From positions 114,414-178,413 of the forward strand of contig NZ_PJJJ01000030.1 of NCBI RefSeq assembly GCF_002929495.1: a stretch of 64,000 bases of DNA, in the 5' to 3' direction. The translations under genes were made by a program, and so were the position numbers. Below, one piece after another: positions 1-8,719 of this stretch. The DNA comes from Cryobacterium sp. Y82 (lineage in GTDB: Bacteria > Actinomycetota > Actinomycetes > Actinomycetales > Microbacteriaceae). Position 1 is the stretch's first letter, and each line of letters begins with the position of its first letter. The notes beneath the pieces were generated by a model. The model worked only from the letters and a program-made list of their open reading frames with translations, was not told the origin of the DNA and did no database searches.

Positions 1-183
1 ATGGTGATTCTGGGGGCCGGTGTCGAGGGTGGCTTCGCGGTGTCCTCGAGACTTACGGCCATGGTCTCCATGGCTCTGACCGGTGTGATTATGGCCGCGA
101 GCTACTTCGGCCTGCTGCTGCTCATGCGCAGCGACGAGCTCACAGCGTTCCTGACGCCCCTGCGTGATCGATTGCGCCGCTAA
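1..183 (+). CDS. murJ: MurJ-type lipid II flippase, C-terminal end (partial)
   Basis: Only the last 60 codons are inside the window; the reading frame is already open at base 1. The visible tail has one hydrophobic membrane span (LTGVIMAASYFGLLLLM) followed by a short basic cytoplasmic end (PLRDRLRR), which is how actinobacterial MurJ proteins finish. MurJ flips lipid II across the cytoplasmic membrane for peptidoglycan synthesis. The call rests mainly on position: in actinobacteria murJ lies just upstream of trxB near the origin. No catalytic feature is visible in this fragment, so another polytopic protein cannot be excluded. Confidence 0.55.
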   Translation: MVILGAGVEGGFAVSSRLTAMVSMALTGVIMAASYFGLLLLMRSDELTAFLTPLRDRLRR

Positions 184-372
184 CCACCGCGGCGGACGCA
201 GCTGCCCACAGCGCCAGGATGAAGGCTTCGCCCGGTTTTCCCGATCGCTTCCCGAGACTGCGCCGCACCTCCAAGCTGGGAGGCCATGGAATAGCAGCCG
301 ATTAGGATGTGTTGTATCGAAACGTGAGGCGGGATATTGCTCGTCTCGCCCACCACTGCAAGGAGTGTGCGC

Positions 373-1344
373 GTGCGTCAGATCATCATTATCGGTTCCG
401 GACCGGCCGGCTACACGGCGGCGATTTACGCCGCCAGGGCCAACCTCAAACCGCTTCTGATTGCCAGTTCGGTCGAGGCCGGCGGTGAATTGATGAATAC
501 CACCGACGTCGAGAACTTTCCTGGCTTCCCAGAAGGCGTTCAGGGCCCCGACCTGATGACCAAAATGCAGGAACAGGCAGAACGCTTCGGCACCGAGGTC
601 GTCTACGACGACGTCGAATCTGTTGACCTGTCAGGACCCGTCAAGACGGTCGTCCTCGGTAACGGTGACGTCGAGCAGGCGCTCACCGTCATTTTCGCCA
701 CCGGTTCCGCCTACCGCAAGCTCGGCCTCAGCGATGAAGAACGTCTCTCCGGCCGTGGCGTCTCTTGGTGCGCCACCTGCGACGGTTTCTTCTTCAAAGG
801 CAAAGAAATCGCCGTGATCGGCGGTGGCGACTCCGCCATGGAAGAAGCTACCTTCCTCACCCGGTTCGCCTCGAAGGTGCACGTCATTCACCGCAAGGGC
901 GAATTGCGCGCGTCAAAGATCATGCAGGAACGTGCCTTCGCAAACGACAAGATCGAGTTCATCTGGAATTCCGAGGTCGTCGGTATATCCGGCATCGACG
1001 CCGTTGACGGTCTAATCCTGCGCGACACTGTCTCCGGAACCGAGACCGGCCTGCCCGTTGGCGGAGTGTTTGTAGCAATCGGCAATGATCCGCGCACGCA
1101 CCTCGTGCACAAGCAACTCGATCTCACCCCGGAAGGCACCATTGCCGTGGCGGGCCGATCATCGCTTACGAGCCAGGCTGGCGTGTTTGCAGCCGGTGAC
1201 GTAATCGATTCCAGCTACCGTCAGGCCATCACTGCGGCTGGTTCCGGCTGCGCGGCCGCTCTCGACGCGGAGCACTACCTCAGCACCCTTCCCCCCGCCT
1301 TGCTGGCCCAGACCGGCGACCCCGAACTCACAACAGTCAACTAA
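373..1344 (+). CDS. trxB: Thioredoxin-disulfide reductase
   Basis: NADPH-dependent flavoprotein that reduces thioredoxin in the cytoplasm; 323 residues, normal for the low-molecular-weight family. An FAD-binding GSGPAG motif lies near the N-terminus, the redox-active CATC sits at residues 133-136, and an NADPH-binding GGGDSA motif begins at about residue 150. A GD(V)-type FAD motif (FAAGDV) is near the C-terminus. I chose GTG at 373 over an in-frame ATG at 337 because AAGGAG at 360-365 is ideally placed for it and the protein then begins at the beta strand [10 protein letters not shown]. The stop overlaps the ribosome binding site of trxA 10 bases on, so the two genes form an operon. Confidence 0.96.
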   Translation: MRQIIIIGSGPAGYTAAIYAARANLKPLLIASSVEAGGELMNTTDVENFPGFPEGVQGPDLMTKMQEQAERFGTEVVYDDVESVDLSGPVKTVVLGNGDVEQALTVIFATGSAYRKLGLSDEERLSGRGVSWCATCDGFFFKGKEIAVIGGGDSAMEEATFLTRFASKVHVIHRKGELRASKIMQERAFANDKIEFIWNSEVVGISGIDAVDGLILRDTVSGTETGLPVGGVFVAIGNDPRTHLVHKQLDLTPEGTIAVAGRSSLTSQAGVFAAGDVIDSSYRQAITAAGSGCAAALDAEHYLSTLPPALLAQTGDPELTTVN

Positions 1345-1354
1345 GGAGTATTTC

Positions 1355-1678
1355 ATGACCGCACGATCCGTGACCGAAGCCAACTTCGAACAAGAAGTCA
1401 TCAACAACGAAAAGACCGTCCTGGTGGATTTCTGGGCCGAGTGGTGTGGCCCCTGCCGCGCTGTCAGCCCGATCCTCGACCAGATTGCAACCGAGAACGC
1501 CGACAAGCTCGACATTGTCAAGCTCAATGTCGACGAGCACCCAGCTCTGGCCGCTAAGTATCAGATCACCTCCATCCCCGCGATGAAGGTCTTCCAGAAG
1601 GGTGAGGTCGTCAAGACCGTCATCGGCGCCAAGCCGAAGCCGCAGCTCGAGAAGGACCTGGCCGACTTCCTCGTCTAA
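1355..1678 (+). CDS. trxA: Thioredoxin
   Basis: Small cytoplasmic disulfide reductant of 107 residues, the usual size. The active site WCGPC is at residues 30-34, and the cis-proline region (TSIPAMKVF) and the C-terminal helix are intact. AGGAG at 1344-1348 overlaps the trxB stop codon, so translation is probably coupled to that of its reductase. A hairpin terminator follows about 20 bases after the stop. Confidence 0.97.
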   Translation: MTARSVTEANFEQEVINNEKTVLVDFWAEWCGPCRAVSPILDQIATENADKLDIVKLNVDEHPALAAKYQITSIPAMKVFQKGEVVKTVIGAKPKPQLEKDLADFLV

Positions 1679-1699
1679 CCAGTAGTTCACACGCGATCA

Positions 1700-1731
1700 A
1701 ACCCGTCCGGCATCAGCCGAGCGGGTTTTTT
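1700..1731 (+). terminator. Rho-independent terminator after trxA
   Basis: AACCCG and CGGGTT can pair around a roughly 16-base loop and are followed directly by a run of T. It closes the trxB-trxA operon before the aminotransferase gene. Confidence 0.6.
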
Positions 1732-1782
1732 CGTGCCCGGTGCCACCCCATACGATAAGGAAGACAGCAGAACGGATGTGAC

Positions 1783-3147
1783 GTGACAATTCAGGGTTCC
1801 CCCCAGACCGGCGCTGTGCAGACAACTACTGCGCAGGGCAGCAATAATCTCGACCCGTGGTACCACCACTACGCCGACCGAGCCTCTGGGCTCAAGGCCT
1901 CCGAGGTGCGCGCACTCTTCGCTGTGGCCTCACGTCCCGAAGTGGTTTCACTAGCCGGCGGCATGCCATACGTCGCTGCCCTGCCGCAGGACCTCGTCAT
2001 TGATGCAATGGACCGCGTCATGCACCAGAAAGGTGCTACCGCCCTACAATACGGCTCTGGTCAGGGATTTCCCTTGCTCCGTGAACAAATTCTCGACGTC
2101 ATGGCCCTCGAAGGCATCAAGGCCAACGCCGATGACGTAGTCGTGACGACCGGTTCCCAGCATGCCCTCGAGCTCGTGAGCAAGCTCTTTTTGAACCCTG
2201 GCGACGTCGTTCTCTCCGAAGGCCCGAGTTACGTCACCGCTATGGTCATCTTCAAGTCATACCAGGCCGAGGTTGACCATGTCCCGATGGACGAGAACGG
2301 TCTGATCCCGGCCGCTCTGATCGAGCACATCGCTGCCTTGAAGGCCGCCGGACGAACCATCAAGTTTCTGTACACGATCCCCAGTTTTCACAATCCCGCC
2401 GGGGTCACCCTCAGCTGGCAGCGGCGCCTGGAGATTCTCGAGATTTGCCGATCGAACAATATCCTGGTGCTTGAGGACAACCCCTACGGCCTGCTGTACT
2501 TCGATAAGCCAGCACCGGATGCCATTCGCTCGCTCGAGCGCGACGGCGTCGTCTACCTGGGCACCTTCTCGAAGACGCTCGCGCCTGGTTTTCGAGTTGG
2601 TTGGGCGCTCGCCCCGCATGCAATTCGCGAGAAACTCGTGCTTGCCAACGAGGCGGCCGTGCTCTCCCCCAGCTCCCTCACCCAGATGATCATTTCAGAA
2701 TACCTGGCCACGACCGACTGGAAAGCGCAAATCAACACGTTTCGCGGCGTGTACCACGAGCGGAAGAATGCCATGCTGGCCGCCCTGGATGAGTTTTTGC
2801 CGGACCTGAGCTGGACCAATCCAACCGGTGGATTTTACGTTTGGGTCACCCTGCCTGAACGACTCGATTCCAAGGCCATGCTTCCCCGTGCGGTCAAGGA
2901 ACTAGTTGCGTACACACCCGGTACCGCGTTCTACGCGGACGGAGATGGGCGCCAGAACCTGCGTCTCGCCTTCTGCTATCCCACCCCCGAAAGTATTCGA
3001 CTTGGCATACGTCGTCTAGCTACTGTGATTCGTGGCGAACTCGACCTACTCGACACTTTTGCCGGCACAGGGCCGCTCGGCGCTGCCCCCGACCGGCCGG
3101 GCATTCACCATCAGCGTTTCGGTGGCCCACCGGCAAATATCTCTTAA
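1783..3147 (+). CDS. PLP-dependent aminotransferase, class I/II (MocR/2-aminoadipate type fold)
   Basis: 454 residues. The protein has the fold-type I aminotransferase pattern: the substrate-side GGMP and QYGSGQGFPLLRE region, YTIPSFHNPAGVT, an aspartate/tyrosine pair in LEDNPYGLLYF, and the Schiff-base lysine in GTFSKTLAPGFRVGW (residue 264). This subgroup includes 2-aminoadipate and aromatic aminotransferases; the substrate cannot be told from sequence. It has no N-terminal GntR domain. The GTG start at 1783 is not backed by a well-spaced ribosome binding site, and an in-frame GTG at 1816 is an alternative. It is followed after 42 bases by ddl, so a role in amino-acid or cell-wall precursor supply is possible but unproven. 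Confidence 0.85.
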   Translation: MTIQGSPQTGAVQTTTAQGSNNLDPWYHHYADRASGLKASEVRALFAVASRPEVVSLAGGMPYVAALPQDLVIDAMDRVMHQKGATALQYGSGQGFPLLREQILDVMALEGIKANADDVVVTTGSQHALELVSKLFLNPGDVVLSEGPSYVTAMVIFKSYQAEVDHVPMDENGLIPAALIEHIAALKAAGRTIKFLYTIPSFHNPAGVTLSWQRRLEILEICRSNNILVLEDNPYGLLYFDKPAPDAIRSLERDGVVYLGTFSKTLAPGFRVGWALAPHAIREKLVLANEAAVLSPSSLTQMIISEYLATTDWKAQINTFRGVYHERKNAMLAALDEFLPDLSWTNPTGGFYVWVTLPERLDSKAMLPRAVKELVAYTPGTAFYADGDGRQNLRLAFCYPTPESIRLGIRRLATVIRGELDLLDTFAGTGPLGAAPDRPGIHHQRFGGPPANIS

Positions 3148-3189
3148 TTGCGCATTACTACCGACACTCAGCAAGGAAAAAACCTGATC

Positions 3190-4146
3190 ATGAGCGAATT
3201 ATCCGCACTTAGAATCATCGTGCTGGCCGGTGGCATCTCCCATGAGCGTGACGTGTCACTGCGATCGGGGCGGCGGGTAGCGGATGCCCTCACCGACGAA
3301 GGCCACTCCGTCACCGTGCTTGACCCTGGCGCCAACTTACTGAGCACCCTGGCGGAACTGGCCCCAGACCTTATCTGGCCCACCCTGCACGGCGCCACGG
3401 GAGAAGATGGCGCCCTTCTGTCCCTGCTGGAAACCACCGGAATTCCATTTGTCGGTTCGCGCGGCCCCGCGGCCGCTCTGGCCTGGAACAAGGCCATCGC
3501 CAAAGAGCTGGTGCTTCGGGCTGGCTTCGCAACTCCCCCAGCAATTGCACTGTCGACCGAAACTTTCCGCGATCTCGGGGCCACGAGCGTGCTTGAGCAT
3601 TTAGTGAGGGCGATCGGTCTGCCGCTCGTCGTCAAGCCTGCCCAGGGCGGCTCGTCACAGGGCGTGACGATTGTGCGCACCCCCGCCGACCTGCCGCGCG
3701 CCATGGTCGACGCGTACACCTACGCCGACACCGCGTTGGTTGAGGCCTACATCGACGGGGCCGAGGTCACTGTCGCCGTACTCGACACCGGAGATGGTCC
3801 CGCGGCACTGCCGATCGTGGAAATCGTTCCCCTCGACGGCGTATACAGCTTCGAGGCTCGCTATAACGCTGGTGAGACCGATTTCTACACGCCTGCCCGT
3901 CTCTCTGACGATGTTGCAGTGACCGTCGCCGCCGCAGCGGTGGCCATACACACTCTTCTGGGGCTGCGCCACCTAAGCAGAGTCGACCTCATTGTCGATG
4001 CCGCCGGCACGCCTTGGTTTCTCGAGGCCAACGTGCTCCCCGGCCTCACCGAAACATCCTTGGTTCCCCAGGCTATCGAGGCCGACCGACACACCCTCGG
4101 CGCCACCTATTCCGCGCTGGCAACGAACGCCCTAGTCACTCAATAA
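3190..4146 (+). CDS. ddl: D-alanine--D-alanine ligase family protein (ATP-grasp)
   Basis: 318 residues, slightly short for the family. It joins two D-alanines for the peptidoglycan stem peptide. The N-terminal GGISHERDVS is at residues 14-23, HGATGEDG begins at about residue 67, the ATP-grasp PLVVKPAQGGSSQGV segment is in the middle, and the metal-binding EANVLPGLTETSLVPQ is near the end. ATG at 3190 was chosen because AAGGAAAA sits about 11 bases before it; an in-frame TTG at 3148 has no such site. A second ddl closer to the usual type often exists elsewhere in actinobacterial genomes, so this copy may be a paralogue. It converges on parB across the parS cluster. Confidence 0.88.
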   Translation: MSELSALRIIVLAGGISHERDVSLRSGRRVADALTDEGHSVTVLDPGANLLSTLAELAPDLIWPTLHGATGEDGALLSLLETTGIPFVGSRGPAAALAWNKAIAKELVLRAGFATPPAIALSTETFRDLGATSVLEHLVRAIGLPLVVKPAQGGSSQGVTIVRTPADLPRAMVDAYTYADTALVEAYIDGAEVTVAVLDTGDGPAALPIVEIVPLDGVYSFEARYNAGETDFYTPARLSDDVAVTVAAAAVAIHTLLGLRHLSRVDLIVDAAGTPWFLEANVLPGLTETSLVPQAIEADRHTLGATYSALATNALVTQ

Positions 4147-4151
4147 GCCTG

Positions 4152-4165
4152 GTTTCACGTGAAAC
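4152..4165. promoter_or_regulatory. parS site 1
   Basis: Perfect 14-base palindrome GTTTCACGTGAAAC, the ParB-binding centromere sequence. It lies in the convergent gap between ddl and parB and is the first of four in 241 bases. Confidence 0.97.
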
Positions 4166-4193
4166 ATCGCAGCTTCCCTTACTCGCACATCCC

Positions 4194-4207
4194 GTTTCAC
4201 GTGAAAC
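4194..4207. promoter_or_regulatory. parS site 2
   Basis: Perfect GTTTCACGTGAAAC palindrome, 42 bases after site 1. Confidence 0.97.
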
Positions 4208-4233
4208 ACCACACCTCCCCCATGGACAGGCCT

Positions 4234-4247
4234 GTTTCACGTGAAAC
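4234..4247. promoter_or_regulatory. parS site 3
   Basis: Perfect GTTTCACGTGAAAC palindrome, 40 bases after site 2; with sites 1 and 2 it is spaced close to four helical turns. Confidence 0.97.
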
Positions 4248-4378
4248 GTGGCAAGGCGCCTGCTAAGCCGCCACAGGAAAGCCCGAGCTGCCACAAGAGC
4301 GGCCAGAAAATATTGATTTCTGCGGACGGACCCGGCACGCACCCCGGAACATTTGACGTGCCACGCCCGTCATGGACC

Positions 4379-4392
4379 GTTTCACGTGAAAC
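4379..4392. promoter_or_regulatory. parS site 4
   Basis: Perfect GTTTCACGTGAAAC palindrome, 145 bases after site 3 and 22 bases beyond the parB stop codon. Confidence 0.97.
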
Positions 4393-4414
4393 GTCGCGCA
4401 GACAGACCCTCCGA

Positions 4415-5377
4415 CTAATTTGCGCTGAAACCCGGCTCTCCGAGGACCGTCAGAATACGGTTCAAGTCACCGATAGTCGCGAAATCCACCGTGATCTGGC
4501 CTTTTCTAGCTCCCAGATTGATTTTCACGCGAGTGTCGAGCCGATCTCCGAGGTGCTCTGCGATCTCATCAAGATGCCCCTGGCGTCGACCCGGCAGTGG
4601 TTTCGCCTTTACTACCCTCGGAACGGCAATCGCAGTCGCTTCGGCCGCACGAACGGATAGGTCTTCCTCGACAATTTTGTCGGCCAGACGCAGCATGCCG
4701 GCCGGGTCGCCCACCGACAGAATCGCGCGCGCATGACCGGCCGAAAGTACACCAGCGGCAACGCGCAACTGAACCGGTTCCGGTAGTTTTAGCAGTCGCA
4801 AGGTGTTCGTGATTTGCGGACGAGATCGACCAATGCGCTTGGCTAATTCCTCCTGGGTTATACCGAAGTCCGCAAGCAACTGCTGATAAGCGGAGGCTTC
4901 TTCCAGTGGATTCAGCTGGGCGCGGTGCAGGTTCTCCAGCAATGCGTCACGCAACATATCGACGTCTGCGGTCTCACGCACCACTGCCGGAATGGTGTCA
5001 AGCCCAACCAACTTCGTGGCTCGCAAACGCCGCTCACCCATAACAAGCTCATACTTGCCCGGTTCATCGGATAATGGGCGAACAACGATGGGTTGCAACA
5101 CCCCGACTTCACGAATGCTGTGCACAAGTTCAGCAAGGTCATCTTCATCGAAGATAGTACGCGGCTGCGCACGGTTAGGAACGATGTTTTGCGGATTCAG
5201 GTGCGCCAGTCGGGCGCCAGCTATCAGCGGAACGTCAGGGACAGCTTCGGGGGGGGCATCCGCTGCACTGGTCACACCCCGCGGAAAGAACACATCGACC
5301 GGGCGCGGAGCGGAGGCATCGTCCTGCACCGGGATGAGTGCGCCGATACCGCGGCCAAGGCCGGTTCTTTTCGCCAT
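4415..5377 (-). CDS. parB: Chromosome partitioning protein ParB (CTPase, parS-binding)
   Basis: 320 residues. ParB binds parS, spreads as a CTP-gated clamp and loads condensin. The basic N-terminal tail GLGRGIGALIP is the usual ParA-interacting end. The CTP-binding GERRLRA motif is at residues 114-120, followed by the conserved ENLHRAQLNPLEEA box and a helix-turn-helix (ITQEELAKRIGRSRPQITN). The C-terminal dimerisation segment is short but complete. Its ATG shares one base with the parA stop codon (TAATG), so it is translationally coupled to parA. Four parS sites lie just beyond its stop codon. Confidence 0.97.
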   Translation of the reverse strand: MAKRTGLGRGIGALIPVQDDASAPRPVDVFFPRGVTSAADAPPEAVPDVPLIAGARLAHLNPQNIVPNRAQPRTIFDEDDLAELVHSIREVGVLQPIVVRPLSDEPGKYELVMGERRLRATKLVGLDTIPAVVRETADVDMLRDALLENLHRAQLNPLEEASAYQQLLADFGITQEELAKRIGRSRPQITNTLRLLKLPEPVQLRVAAGVLSAGHARAILSVGDPAGMLRLADKIVEEDLSVRAAEATAIAVPRVVKAKPLPGRRQGHLDEIAEHLGDRLDTRVKINLGARKGQITVDFATIGDLNRILTVLGEPGFSAN

Positions 5378-6330
5378 TAGTGCTGTTCTTTCGTTTGAGA
5401 AGTATTTTCCGCTCGTGGCGCCCCACGATGGGCCATTTCTGCGGCTGCTTCCAGGTAGGAGAGCGATCCTGCCGAGTTGAGATCGTAGCTGACGACACTC
5501 TGGCCATAGCTTGGGGCCTCAGAAACGCGCACAGAGCGTGGAATTGCAGTATTGAGCACCTCGTCGGGGAAATGATCGCGCACTTCCTTCGCAACCTGGG
5601 TTGCCAGATTGGTGCGACTGTCGTACATCGTGAGCAAAATGGTCGAGACGACGAGGTCGGGATTGAGGTGTTTCTCGATTAGAGCGATGTTCTTGAGCAG
5701 CTGACTCAGTCCCTCGAGTGCGTAATACTCGCACTGGATGGGGATAAGTACCTCGCGTGCGGCGACGAAAGCGTTGATGGTCAGTAGCCCAAGTGACGGC
5801 GGGCAGTCAATAAAAACATAATCATACGGCTCGACCACCTCAGCCAGGTAGAGGTCGAGTGCACGGCGAAGGCGCTGCTCACGCGCGACGAGTGAGACCA
5901 GTTCAATCTCGGCACCGGCAAGGTGGATCGTCGCGGGAACACAGAACAACGCACCAAATTCGGGGCTCTTCTGTACGACCTCGTCCATGGGCATGTCGTT
6001 AATGATGACGTCGTAGACGCTCGGCGTCTCAGCACGGTGTTCAACGCCTAGGGCCGTAGATGCGTTGCCCTGCGGGTCGAGGTCGATGACCAAGACACGT
6101 GCTCCCTGGCGAGCCAACGCGGCGGCCAGGTTGACTGCGGTCGTAGTCTTACCGACCCCGCCCTTCTGGTTGGAGATCGTCAACACACGCGTGTTCTCGG
6201 GTTTCGGCAGATCTCCAGCAGCGATGACCTGGCGACGACGCGTGAGTTCCGCAATTTCTCGGGCCAGCGGCGTTGTACCGTCGAACCCTGCCGCCTTGCC
6301 GTTGTGCTGATCTTCAGCAGGATGTTTCAC
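5377..6330 (-). CDS. parA: Chromosome partitioning ATPase ParA (Soj)
   Basis: 317 residues; Walker-type ATPase that drives segregation of ParB-parS complexes over the nucleoid. The deviant Walker A KGGVGKTTT is at residues 56-64, with the signature lysine at its start. DLDPQGNAS and FIDCPPSLGLLT supply the switch regions. About 50 residues precede the ATPase core. The GTG start at 6330 lies inside a parS site; AAAGG 8-12 bases upstream supports this start. ParB bound here would cover the start codon region, which suggests autoregulation (inference). Confidence 0.97.
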   Translation of the reverse strand: MKHPAEDQHNGKAAGFDGTTPLAREIAELTRRRQVIAAGDLPKPENTRVLTISNQKGGVGKTTTAVNLAAALARQGARVLVIDLDPQGNASTALGVEHRAETPSVYDVIINDMPMDEVVQKSPEFGALFCVPATIHLAGAEIELVSLVAREQRLRRALDLYLAEVVEPYDYVFIDCPPSLGLLTINAFVAAREVLIPIQCEYYALEGLSQLLKNIALIEKHLNPDLVVSTILLTMYDSRTNLATQVAKEVRDHFPDEVLNTAIPRSVRVSEAPSYGQSVVSYDLNSAGSLSYLEAAAEMAHRGAPRAENTSQTKEQH

Positions 6331-6337
6331 GTGAAAC
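6324..6337. promoter_or_regulatory. parS site 5, overlapping the parA start codon
   Basis: Perfect GTTTCACGTGAAAC palindrome. The GTG start codon of parA (6330-6328, minus strand) is the central GTG of the palindrome, so the same bases serve as centromere and translation start. Confidence 0.96.
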
Positions 6338-6406
6338 CTTTACGCTCGACGGTTGATGAGCCACCTGAAAGGGACCCCCGAACATGAAATTCAGCGTCAT
6401 TCGGGA

Positions 6407-7117
6407 CTACTCCACTGTAGCTCTGATGACTCGGGTAACCTCGGGCAGCACACCAGCACCGAGGGTAATAACCCGAACATCACGCAGGCGATACTTGCGA
6501 ATCGGTTTGGCCGCTGCTTCAATCTCACGCTGCGCCCCCTCACCTTTCATGAGGATGAGCTCACCGCCGCTGCGCAACAGGGGAGCGGTCAATGGTAACA
6601 ACTTACTCAAGGCACTCACCGCTCGAGCAGTCACTTGATCAAGCGGATGCGCCAGGCGTGTTTCTTCGGCGCGCGCACGCACCACGGTCACATTCAACAG
6701 GCGTAGGGCCGCAACCTGGTTATTCAACCACGCGACTCGACGTTCCATCGGTTCGATCAGCACGAAATCCACGTCGGGCCGGGCGATAGCCAGCACGAGA
6801 CCGGGAAGGCCGGCGCCGGAGCCAACGTCACCCACGAGCCCCGGACGCAAAAGGGGCGCCACGACGGCGCAATTGAGAATGTGCCGAGACCACAGACGTG
6901 GCAGTTCCAGTGGACCAATTAGCCCCAAAATTTCGCCCTGATCAGCTAAATTCGTGACAAAGGCCCTCATGACATCGACCTGTGGCCCCAGAAGGTCGAC
7001 CGCCGTTGGCGGTTCAATCTCTACGGCAACCGGATCGCCCGTGCTTCCTGATGCCGCCATCGATTCAGGCATGTTTCCCGCGGTACGTTTCGGGTCCGGC
7101 GTGACAGATTGCGACAT
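6407..7117 (-). CDS. rsmG: 16S rRNA (guanine-N7) methyltransferase RsmG
   Basis: 236 residues from the ATG at 7117. RsmG (GidB) methylates a guanine of the 530 loop of 16S rRNA using S-adenosylmethionine. The region RLWSRHILNCAVVAPLL is the family signature, followed by the SAM-binding glycine loop GDVGSGAGLPGLVLAI and by FVLIEPMERRVAWLN. About 40 N-terminal residues before PPTAVDLLG are not conserved, so a later start is possible; a TTG at 7123 is also in frame. It is separated from jag by only 11 bases and is part of the yidC-jag-rsmG-parA-parB run. Confidence 0.94.
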   Translation of the reverse strand: MSQSVTPDPKRTAGNMPESMAASGSTGDPVAVEIEPPTAVDLLGPQVDVMRAFVTNLADQGEILGLIGPLELPRLWSRHILNCAVVAPLLRPGLVGDVGSGAGLPGLVLAIARPDVDFVLIEPMERRVAWLNNQVAALRLLNVTVVRARAEETRLAHPLDQVTARAVSALSKLLPLTAPLLRSGGELILMKGEGAQREIEAAAKPIRKYRLRDVRVITLGAGVLPEVTRVIRATVE

Positions 7118-7128
7118 GACCAACGAGA

Positions 7129-7725
7129 CTACGCCGCGGTAATGACGGTGTGTCGGTCGCGGCCCTCACCGGACGACTCCGACCGGTAACCACCACTGGC
7201 CGCGACGATGTCGTGTACCAGTTTGCGCTCGTAAGATGACATGGCCGGCAGGTCCGCTTCGGTCGCACCACCCACAATCCGCTCAATAGCCCGGGTCACA
7301 AGGGCGGCGAGTTCGGCTTCGCGCGCTTCACGGGATCCGCCGATATCCAAGATCAGCCGCGAAAAAGAACCCGTTTTATTCTGCACCGCGAGGCGAGTCA
7401 GTTCCTGCAGGGCGTTGACCGTTTCCGGCTTGGAAAGTACACGCAGACTGTCAGCCTCTGACGCTTTGACCGCTAAGTAGGCCCGACCATTGCGCGCATC
7501 AATGTCAATGTCGCCGTCCAGGTCGCAGATATCAAGGAACTCCTCGATATAGTCCGCAGCAATGTCACCTTCACGCTCGAGCTGATCGGTCGTCAGGGGT
7601 GTCTCGGTAACGCTCCCGGGTTCCGGAACGGCGGGGGAGGGATCTGTTGTCGTGTCGGTGGCAATGACAACTGCACTGTCAACAGTGACAGTATCCACTT
7701 CGTTGAGGCCGGTTTTGTCCGTCAC
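7129..7725 (-). CDS. jag: Jag/KhpB-type RNA-binding protein (KH-R3H)
   Basis: 198 residues. It carries a KH-like segment (IDIDARNGRAYLAVKA, then LQELTRLAVQNKTG) and a C-terminal R3H domain (SSYERKLVHDIVA, then SGEGRDRHTVI), the architecture of Jag/KhpB proteins that bind RNA and often sit next to yidC. The first 70 residues are acidic and low in complexity. I prefer GTG 7725 because GGAG lies 6 bases before it; an in-frame GTG at 7737 overlaps the yidC stop codon by one base. The actinobacterial proteins lack the classical Jag_N domain, and that is also so here. Confidence 0.93.
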   Translation of the reverse strand: MTDKTGLNEVDTVTVDSAVVIATDTTTDPSPAVPEPGSVTETPLTTDQLEREGDIAADYIEEFLDICDLDGDIDIDARNGRAYLAVKASEADSLRVLSKPETVNALQELTRLAVQNKTGSFSRLILDIGGSREAREAELAALVTRAIERIVGGATEADLPAMSSYERKLVHDIVAASGGYRSESSGEGRDRHTVITAA

Positions 7726-7736
7726 GATGATCTCCA

Positions 7737-8711
7737 CTATTTTTTCGGGCCGTTTTGTTTTTTCGCACGGGCCTTACCGACCGGCTGCTGCCGCTGAACG
7801 GGCTTGGCGGGCTCCTCAACCACAATGATGTCACCGTCAGTCGCGATGAGCTTGCCTTTACGCGCCAGACGCTCTTCCCGAGCCTTGGCGGCTTCACTGC
7901 CGGGCGTGGGCATGTTTCGGATGACCAGGAACTGCTGAATCATGGTCCAGAAGTTTGAGGTGAGCCAGTAGAACATGACGCCGAGCGGGAATGCAACACC
8001 AGAGAAAGCGAAGACGAGGGGGAGCAGGTAGAGCATGATGCGCTGCTGCTTGAACATGGGGCTCGCCTTGGTCTCAGGCGACATGTTCTTGGAAACGATC
8101 TGCAACTGGGTGATGAACTGCGAGGCGGTCATCAGCACGACCATTGTGGCCGCGATGATCATGACGGTGCCATTGAATGGGTCACCGGCAGTCCACAGCG
8201 ACCACTGGGAGGCAAAGGTATCGTGCAGCGGCGCATTGCCAAACAGTGTGGCGTTGCCGAAGCTCTCGGCAAGGCTCTGGTTGAGGGGGCCGACACCGCG
8301 GGTCGAGCGCTGGGCATCATTGAGCACCGAAAACAGGGCGAAAAAGATCGGCATCTGCAGGAGCAGCGGCAAACACGAGCTCAGCGGGTTGGTACCGGTC
8401 TTCTTGTACATGGCCATGGTCTCGCGGGACATGGCCTCGCGCGAGAACTGGTCTTTCTTGCCCTTGTACTTGTCCTGGATCTTTTTGAGTTGAGGGGCGA
8501 CCTCGAGCATCTTACGCTGGCTCTTGATCTGCCGTACGAAGATAGGAATGAGGGCCGCACGCACCACCAGTACGAGGCCGACGATAGACAACACCCAGGT
8601 GAGACCGTCGTTGTAACCCATACCCAAGCTGGAAAAAAGCCAGTGGAAGGCGACGAGCAGTAGCTCGACCACCCATTTCAGAGGCCAGAGAATCGTACCT
8701 ATGAGGTCCAT
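7737..8711 (-). CDS. yidC: Membrane protein insertase YidC
   Basis: 324 residues; inserts membrane proteins alone or with SecYEG. It has the short Gram-positive-like form with no large periplasmic domain. Membrane spans include residues near the start, a conserved positively charged groove residue in LVVRAALIPIFVRQ, the hairpin SQRKMLEVAPQLKKIQDKYKG, and later spans with PLLLQMPIFFALF and FPLGVMFYWLTSNFWTM. The basic C-terminal tail (KARAKKQNGPKK) may contact ribosomes. It sits between yidD and jag in the conserved origin operon. Confidence 0.96.
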   Translation of the reverse strand: MDLIGTILWPLKWVVELLLVAFHWLFSSLGMGYNDGLTWVLSIVGLVLVVRAALIPIFVRQIKSQRKMLEVAPQLKKIQDKYKGKKDQFSREAMSRETMAMYKKTGTNPLSSCLPLLLQMPIFFALFSVLNDAQRSTRGVGPLNQSLAESFGNATLFGNAPLHDTFASQWSLWTAGDPFNGTVMIIAATMVVLMTASQFITQLQIVSKNMSPETKASPMFKQQRIMLYLLPLVFAFSGVAFPLGVMFYWLTSNFWTMIQQFLVIRNMPTPGSEAAKAREERLARKGKLIATDGDIIVVEEPAKPVQRQQPVGKARAKKQNGPKK

Positions 8712-8719
8712 ACTGTGGG

